The position numbers and the translations under genes were made by a program. DNA of 22,598 bases from Prorocentrum cordatum (taxonomy: Eukaryota > Sar > Dinophyceae > Prorocentrales > Prorocentraceae), in NCBI GenBank assembly GCA_963575745.1, contig CAUYUJ010011500.1, forward strand, positions 1 through 22,598, read 5' to 3'. Under the pieces are notes generated by a model, which saw only the letters and a list, made by a program, of their open reading frames with translations, did no database searches and had not been told where the DNA came from. Of the stretch, positions 16,951 to 22,598 are shown piece after piece. The stretch's first letter is position 1; each line of letters opens with the position of its first letter.

Positions 16951-17780
16951 CCTTCACCTTTCCTGCTCCTTCCTCTCCCTCCGGCTACGCCCAGCCGCGG
17001 CGAAGAGAAGGGCCCCCGAAGTACTTGTTCAGCCTCCCTTAGGCCGCCGTGGGTGGACAGCAGTATGAAGTCTTGGAAGCCACTTGGGTCGTCTTCGTGG
17101 TTCTTGGAAGCCCGGGAGAAGAAGTTTCAGAACATAGAGGTCCCCGAGATTTTGACCATCCAACCTCGCTAGAACTTGAGCGCGCGCGCGATGGTTCTAG
17201 TATGTATATCTATGTCTTATAACATGGGTTGTACGCGCCTTCCTTTGTCAAGAACTAGAACTTGTCCTTCTCCCTTCGTCTCCAGGGGGCGAGCGGAGGT
17301 CGGATCTGCTTCCAACGCCCTCCTACTTCGTGCCTCTGCCCGCCCCTCCCAGCCGACTGGAACAGATGCCATGCGTGCTCGACGTGAGGAATGCCGCTTG
17401 CCCCTGCGTCTTGCCCAGCCCTCGGGACCGGCGTCTCGTCGCCACGGGTGATCGCGGCTCGCAGGAGGGCTTGCCAGGATGGTGCGCGCAACGAGGTCCG
17501 GATGCACTCCCGGGAGGTCAAGTTCGGCATCGGCGCTGGTACGCCCGTGGTCGACGTCAGGCCACATCCGGCATCGTCCCGTTTGAGCTGGCCTCGTCGC
17601 GCTCAATGTTAGGCTCTGTCTGGGCTGATGCGGCTCAATGGCTTGCTCGCCTCCCCTGATCGTTCTCACGAAGACCTCCCGGCGCCGCGCGCGCGCTCTC
17701 GCGCCGAGGCCCCCGCCGCTCTCTCGCTTGGCTCCGGCCGCCGCCGCTGCTGCTCGAGGCTCGAGGTCGCTCGTTCGGCG
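16951..17780. other. Unrecognised GC-rich spacer
   Basis: It has several overlapping frames on both strands and no family resemblance. See also the long minus frame at 17217-18239. Confidence 0.45.
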
Positions 17781-18239
17781 TCGCCCGATCCCTCTCCTCC
17801 TCCTCCTTCTCCTGCTTCCCCTCCTCCCTCCTCCCTCCTCCCTCCCCCTCCTCCTCCCTGACCTGCGTCCGACGGGGCCGACGGAGCCCCGGGGGGCGGG
17901 CTGCGAGCCGACCGGCTGCAAGGGGCATCGTGGTCTGCTCCGCCGAGCCTCGGAGGAGGTGCCTGCGCGGGCGCGGGGGGCGCGCGAGCAGCGGGCGTCG
18001 TGAGAAGCAGGGGGGCGCAGGTTCTGGCATCGCTCGGACGTGTGCATTTTTTTTTCTCGGCGAGAGCCATCGAGGACCATCCTGGACCATCGAGCAAAAC
18101 AACAAATAAAAACGCACGAAACCCAGCAATGCGCGGGAAGTGGACGTCCGAGCGACGGCAAGAGAAGGGAGGGGGCTCCCCACGCGGAGGGGCCTGCCAG
18201 AGCGTAGGCCCGGGCTTCTCGGGCGGCCGCTTCGCTCAA
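17217..18239 (-). other. Open frame of 340 codons in GC-rich DNA, probably not a gene
   Basis: The product is rich in arginine, glycine, alanine and serine, with an RRGREEGGGRRG-type centre produced by the TCC tract at about 17790-17862. I see no known domain. Frames on the opposite strand are open over the same interval (17638-18003 plus). High GC content and the purine/pyrimidine tract explain the length. Confidence 0.12.
17785..17863. repeat. CTCCTCC pyrimidine microsatellite
   Basis: Imperfect TCC/CTCC repeats, pyrimidines on the plus strand. Confidence 0.9.
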
Positions 18240-18629
18240 ACCGTCGTGGCGGGGCCAGGGGGCACAGGGCTACGCATCCGCATTCGCTTGTCTCGGGTGC
18301 GGGAAAGAGGGGGGTGATGACTAGAGGGGGGTGGATAGCATGGCGGGGGCCATGATATCTCCCCAGATTTCGTGGCGCCTCTCCTTCTTTCGTTACGCCC
18401 CTGGCCCCCCCGCTGGGCCGCGCACACGCCGCCGGCCATGATTTGCATCACCCCCTTTTGGGCACCCCCCTCTTGGCCGCTCCCGATTGTCCCAGGTCCT
18501 GAGCCTGATGCAAGGCGTGAGGTCCTCACTCTTGGGGGGGGCGCTCGCCGCATTCGAAGGGGGACTGCGCGTGAGTGTGTGTGCGCTCTGGTGTATTTGT
18601 GGCACGGCGACTTGTGGCGCCAGGCTGTA
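17864..18629. other. Unrecognised GC-rich spacer
   Basis: No repeat structure apart from short G-runs and C-runs and a T9 run at about 18048. No defensible gene. Confidence 0.45.
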
Positions 18630-19210
18630 TCGAATGGCCTTCGGCCCATGCCGCCACCGAGCCTGGGTTGTGGGTACGAAGCCTATTGGATGTTCGTTAG
18701 GATCTCGTGGGAGGCCTCTCGGGGGCCTCTTGAAGGCAGTCTTGAGGCTTCTTCGAGTCCGTCAGGGGCCTCTTGGGGGCCGTCTTGGGGCCTCTTGGGT
18801 GTCTCTTGGGGGCCTCTCGGGCGCCTCTTGGGCCTCTTTGGGCCTCCTGGGGGCATCTTTGGGCGGAAGGCTCGGATTTTTGATTCGTGCTCCCTCTCTC
18901 TCTTGGGCCCTTTTGGGGGCCGTCTTGGAGCCCCCTTGGGCGCCTCTTGAGCCGTCTTGGGGCGCTCTTAGGCAGTGTTGGGGCCTTCTTGGAGGCCTCT
19001 TGGGCCGTGTTGAGGTGGTCTTGTGGCCTCTAGGGCCGTCTTAGGGCGTCGGAAAGCCGAGAAGGCGAGAACGTCCGAATCCTTCAAAATCTAAGGACAA
19101 TGAACGAGTTTTGCCTCTTGGGGTCCACTTGGGAGGCCTCTTGGAGGCCTATTGGTGCATCTTGGAGGCCGGTTGGGCCATCTTGAGGCCATCATGGGCG
19201 TCTTGGAACG
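18630..19210 (-). repeat. Dispersed CCCAAGAGG-family repeat, copy D (inverted)
   Basis: GGGGCCTCTTGGGGGCC-type units are the reverse complement of the family. The block at 18630-18676 matches 15751-15797 inverted. The core at about 19035-19125 reads, on the minus strand, AAGAGGCAAAACTCGTTCATTG, then ATTTTGAAGG and TTCTCGGCTTTCCGAC. It matches copy E at 22436-22500 closely. Confidence 0.7.
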
Positions 19211-19539
19211 ATCGTTCGGCGACTCGGGGCCCTCTTGGACCGGCTTGGAGGTTTGTGACCAGGCGACTTGTGGCGCTGAATGCTGTGTTTTTGATGCGCG
19301 TCGCTCTCGCACTGGTCCTCCTCTGCCTCCTTCCCCCCTGATCCCCTGGAGTCGATGGTCCCTCCTGCCGTCCGAGCCCCCCAAAGTTGCAGAAGGCCAG
19401 ACGCTCTATCCGCACACCTGCTTCGCGTGCTGTGGCGCCTCAGGTTCTCCGACCTCAGGGCAGCCGTGCTCGTCGTCGGCGGAGGCACCGCAGGCCGCGT
19501 CGCCATCAAGGACTTCAGCCTTTCTCTTTGCCGCCATAC
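19211..19539. other. Spacer, one short Rossmann-like phrase
   Basis: One plus frame (from 19355) contains AVLVVGGGTAGRVAI near 19458-19505, which looks like a dinucleotide-binding GxGxxG motif. Nothing else in the frame supports an oxidoreductase, so this is probably chance. Confidence 0.25.
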
Positions 19540-20195
19540 ACTGAACTGTCACACGCCCTGCGCCTTCCCGCCTCGTCCTCCCCTTCTCAGCCTCATCCTA
19601 GTCCTTCTCCGCCTCATCCTCCTCGTCCTCGACCTCGTCCTCCTCCGCCCCCCCCCCCCTCCCCCCCTCGTCCTCCTTCGCCTGGTCCTTCCTTTCTCGG
19701 TGGGGCCCGCCGTTTCCGCCTTCGTTCGTGTTTCCTCCCCCCCCACCTCGTCTCCTTCCCCTCCTCCGCTCGCTTCTCGTTCCCCGTCTCTCTCTTCCCA
19801 TCCTTTTTTCTGTTTGTCCCTTCCGCCTCGCCACTTCAGGCTCTTCCCCACCCCTTGTCCAGTCCCCCATCCCCCTCATCCCCCGTTCATGGGTGTCCCC
19901 CTCGCTTCCGACACCCTCTTCCCCCCCCCTCCACTCACCCACCCCCCGTCCTCCGATCCCCCATCCCCCGTCCTGCCCTCTCCTTCACCATCGTCCCCTC
20001 CTCTCTTCCCCCCCAACCTCATCCACCCCCGTTCACCTCCCCGCCCACCCGTCCCGCCCCCTTCCCCTCCCCCCCCGGACCTCTACCACTCTCCCCCTCT
20101 CTTTCCCCTCCATCGTCCTCCTCCCATCCCCCCCCTGTTCCCGAACCCGCATCCCCGCCCCTACAGTAGCATGTCCCCTCCACCCTCTCCTAAAG
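19540..20195. repeat. Long pyrimidine-rich (C/T) tract
   Basis: About 650 bp dominated by CCTC, CCCC and TCCC on the plus strand with scattered purines. It includes proline/serine-coding frames (19355-20245 and 19387-20169) that follow from the composition. Confidence 0.9.
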
Positions 20196-20199
20196 GCCC

Positions 20200-20640
20200 A
20201 GGGAAGGAGAAGGACGCGGACGAGGAGGAACAGGAAGAGAAGTAGGAGGAGGAGGGAGGAGGAGGAGGAGGAGGAGGAGGAGGAGGAGGAGGAGGAGAGG
20301 AGAAGAAGGAGGAGGAGGAGGAGGAAGGGGTGGAGGAGGCGGAGGAGAAGGAGGAAGGGGTGGAGGAGGCGGAGGAGAAGGAGGACGAGGAGGAGGTGGA
20401 GGAGGAGGAGGAGGAGGAGGAGGAGCAAGAAGAGGACGACGACGTGGAGGATCTCGAGATCGCCTGGGTGATCCGAGGGGCAGGACGACGACGAGGGGAA
20501 GGGGGAAGAGGAAGAGGAGGAGGAGGAGGAGGAGGAGGAGGAGGACGACGACAAGGAGGAGGAGGACGAGGAGCAGGCGCAGGAGGCGGACGAGGAGGAG
20601 GCGGAGGAGGAGGGACTCTGCCGCCGCCGTTCCAAACGCT
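20200..20640. repeat. Long purine-rich (GGA/GAG) tract
   Basis: About 440 bp of GGAGGA repeats with GAC and GAA interruptions on the plus strand. It includes near-duplicates of GAAGGGGTGGAGGAGGCGG at about 20325 and 20352. Purine strand polarity is opposite to the preceding tract. Confidence 0.95.
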
Positions 20641-21189
20641 GGCGGGTGCAGGAGCTCAGCCCCGCATTCCCCGAGAAGTGGATCATCCTGGTGGACCCGC
20701 AGGAGCGACAGCCCCCGGCCGGGGGCAGTGCACTTTGCGGAGCGTGTCGACACTCCGCCAAGACGTGCAGTCAAGACGCGGAGATAATCAGGAACAGCTC
20801 CGCTTCGGAGGTGGCTCGCTGGTCCTCGGGCCCTCCCGGGAGCGCCGGCCCCCGCCGGCGGAAGGGATTCTCTTGAGAAGGGCGGCGAAGTCTCACATCG
20901 CAGGGCCCCAGTCATCGAACTGCGAGATCGGTGTGGGCCCAGACAGGATCGAAGAGAAGACACTCGGGTCTCAAGAGACGGGGGTCAACGCCAACGGGGG
21001 TCAGTCGGAGCGCCTGATCGCGGAGGATCCTGCCGAGCCATGGTTGCATTGGCCCTGGCTTGGGTGCAGGATCCTGCAGAGCCTGACTGACCTGGGTCTG
21101 TCTTGACCCGCGTCAGTAGATCCCCAGGACACTGCGCAAACGAAATATGTCGAAGTCCGCGCGGGTCTCTTGGATCGGCGCTATACGGG
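20641..21189. other. Spacer with uncharacterised open frames
   Basis: The plus frame 20646-20876 begins MQELSPAFPEKWIILVDPQE and later has CGACRHSAKTC. Another plus frame (20330-21106) also runs through. I recognise neither and cannot choose between them. A small exon is possible. Confidence 0.2.
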
Positions 21190-21213
21190 GTGGCGCTTCC
21201 GGCGCCGTCCCTT

Positions 21214-21346
21214 TACAGTGCCGTTTTTAATACATGCTCCGCGTGCGGATCATGTATTTAAAATGCAGGGATTCAGTATTAAAAGCAACGATGAGTTCAT
21301 TCATGCATACATTCAATCATGGTTTAGTATTAAAAACTGCCCTGTA
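21214..21346. mobile_element. MITE-like element, 133 bp with 20-bp terminal inverted repeats
   Basis: The left end TACAGTGCCGTTTTTAATAC (21214-21233) and the reverse complement of the right end (21327-21346) agree at 18 of 20 positions. The interior is AT-rich, unlike its GC-rich surroundings. It contains a 14-bp hairpin with one mismatch (21229-21242 with 21245-21258). No coding capacity is seen. The structure fits a miniature inverted-repeat transposable element. A short target-site duplication is not obvious. Confidence 0.6.
21229..21258. repeat. Near-perfect palindrome inside the MITE-like element
   Basis: AATACATGCTCCGC pairs with GCGGATCATGTATT across a GT centre, with 13 of 14 pairs formed. 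Confidence 0.85.
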
Positions 21347-21507
21347 GGGGGGGGCGCTTCCGGCACCGTCCCTATACATGGCACGCTCCGGGCGCCGAGG
21401 AAGGGCGTGACCACCGCCAGGATGGAAGAAGTAGCGCCGCCCTCCCGCGGTTGTCTGTGTGTATGCCGGCTCCTCATCTTCCACATCAGCGGCTCCCTGG
21501 CACAGAG

Positions 21508-21530
21508 AGGGCGAGAGAGAGAGAGAGAGA
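21508..21530. repeat. GA dinucleotide repeat
   Basis: GAGAGAGAGAGAGAGA followed by an A-run. Confidence 0.9.
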
Positions 21531-21724
21531 AACAAAAAAAATTGCAGGATTTTGACAATTTGACAGTCTCGCATTCACCTGGTCGCCGAGTGGGAAGATC
21601 GATCCGGGCTCAGAAATGCACGACCCCCCCCCCCGCCCCCCCAAACAGAGGCAGGAGGGAGGTAGAGAGAGGGAGAGGTAACAGGTCGCATGTATCAAGT
21701 CACCGAATCGCGAGATCGATCCTG

Positions 21725-21860
21725 GTGGTGGTGGTGGTGGTGGTGGTGGTGGTGTTCGGGCCCTAGGAGGAGGAGGACGAGGAGGAGAAAGAAGAGGAGG
21801 ATGAGGAGGAGGACGACGACGATATCGGCGTCGGCATCGGCATCGGCATCGGCACATGCA
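21725..21860. repeat. Compound microsatellite: GGT, GAG/GAC, GGCATC
   Basis: A GGT run (about 21724-21753) is followed by a GAG/GAC purine-rich stretch (21766-21824). Then come four to five GGCATC hexamers (21829-21855). Confidence 0.92.
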
Positions 21861-22330
21861 TCGCCGTCCTGGGCATGGCTTCCCCGTCGTCGCCTCCCTC
21901 TTGGTGTGGCGTGGTGTTGCAGTGCTTCAGAGAGCCAGAGCGGAAGATGTCTTGGGGACGGGGGGGCGGGGCCCGAGGGACCCTGAGATTCATCCCATCT
22001 GGGGGGGGGGCGTGAGCCCAGAGCCCGGGATCATACATACCCACTGCCCCAAGGCCTGGCCCACCTTGGGCCCAGGAGCGGTGTATACGGCCTTCTGGCC
22101 TGGCCAGGGAGCCATCTTCGCTGCTCTCGGGCCCAGGACGGCTCAGGCCCAGGAGGGTATTCCCATTTATATATTTCATAGGGCCGGGGACCGCAGAAAA
22201 AGCGCCCCCCCCCCCACCCCAAACCTAACGAATTTCGGGCTCCCCGGGCTGCTTGAAGCCCCCCCCCGGGCTGCTCGGACGCCCTTTGCAAAGGGTTTGG
22301 CCTTCTCGGAAGGTCCATATTGGCTTGCAA
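21861..22330. other. Unrecognised GC-rich spacer
   Basis: Mixed GC-rich sequence with G-runs and C-runs. Open frames on both strands have no recognisable motif. Confidence 0.45.
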
Positions 22331-22369
22331 TATTGCCCAAGACAGCTCGTCGACAGTTCCAACGCACAC

Positions 22370-22598
22370 CAAAATCTTCAACATGGCTTCCAAACGCCCC
22401 AAGAGGCCTCCAAGAGGCTTCCCAAGAGGGCCTTAAGAGGCAAACTTCATTGATTGTGCAATGGTTTTTGAAGGTTTTTCCGGTTTTCCCTTTTCCGGGA
22501 CAAGAACGGCCCAAGAGGCTCCAAAGATCGTCCCAACACGGCCCCAGAGGCCCCCCAAAGGGCTCGAGAACGGCCCAAGAGGGCCCCTAGACGGCCCA
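22370..22598 (+). repeat. Dispersed CCCAAGAGG-family repeat, copy E (runs off the window)
   Basis: GCCCCAAGAGGCCTCCAAGA units flank a core at about 22436-22500 (AAGAGGCAAACTTCATTGAT, GGTTTTTGAAGGTTTTTCCG). It is closest to copy D in inverse orientation. The repeat continues past the right edge. Confidence 0.7.

Larger units (their letters stand above)
21190..21400. repeat. Direct repeats flanking the MITE-like element
   Basis: GGCGCTTCCGGCGCCGTCCC (about 21192-21211) and GGCGCTTCCGGCACCGTCCC (about 21353-21372) flank the element with one mismatch. Both are followed by a short TACA-containing stretch and a CTCCG-containing segment. Confidence 0.8.

Noticed and set aside
17217-18239. 340-codon minus-strand gene
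   Set aside because: Arginine/glycine-rich composition driven by GC content and a TCC tract, no domain, and opposing frames equally open.
19458-19505. Rossmann-like VLVVGGGTAG motif as an oxidoreductase exon
   Set aside because: Only the short phrase is present, and the rest of the frame is low-complexity pyrimidine-tract translation.
20190-20963. Serine/leucine-rich and proline-rich minus frames across the GGA tract
   Set aside because: Direct translation of a GGA/TCC microsatellite.

Overview
This window is almost certainly nuclear DNA of a dinoflagellate. The key evidence is at 13350-13371: a 22-nt sequence that differs at one position from the dinoflagellate trans-spliced leader (DinoSL), followed directly by two shorter leader relics. 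The rest fits a large, repeat-filled dinoflagellate genome: GC-rich spacer, many satellite arrays, long polypurine and polypyrimidine tracts, and very little recognisable coding sequence. A very GC-rich genus such as Prorocentrum is possible, but that is a guess.

Layout. 1-160 is a GGA microsatellite. 160-5860 is mostly unrecognised GC-rich spacer with a ubiquitin-like exon fragment (about 3404-3517), small palindromes, and a copy of a dispersed CCCAAGAGG-type repeat (4970-5455). A short minus-strand coding-like fragment with a SAP-like pattern lies at 5860-6016. 6240-7530 is a 12-bp ATCGAT satellite mixed with CAT/ATC triplets, then an 85-bp duplication (7536-7704).

7826-13205 is one composite structure. 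Two inverted outer ends, each an AT microsatellite plus a 50-bp block (46/50 identical), enclose four tandem arrays: an 18-bp array, an 81-bp array, a 53-54-bp array, and a 54-bp array. The last is a three-part higher-order form of the first array in inverted orientation. The plan resembles foldback transposons.

13334-15281 is the only substantial gene-like unit. It is a processed retrocopy of a GT10 (alpha-1,3-fucosyltransferase-like) gene with, in order, a 16-bp target-site duplication, a leader and two leader relics, a 5' UTR, a coding region broken by two compensating frameshifts, a 3' UTR, a short A-run and the second target-site copy. It inserted into a copy of the dispersed CCCAAGAGG repeat.

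15266-22598 is non-genic as far as I can tell. It holds further copies of the dispersed repeat in both orientations, a 68-bp tandem repeat, a pyrimidine-rich tract that switches to a purine-rich tract near 20.2 kb, a 133-bp MITE-like element at 21214-21346, and several microsatellites. Long open frames inside the arrays follow from monomer lengths divisible by three and are not evidence of genes. No operon or multi-gene pathway is present. The biology here is repeat and retrogene dynamics.
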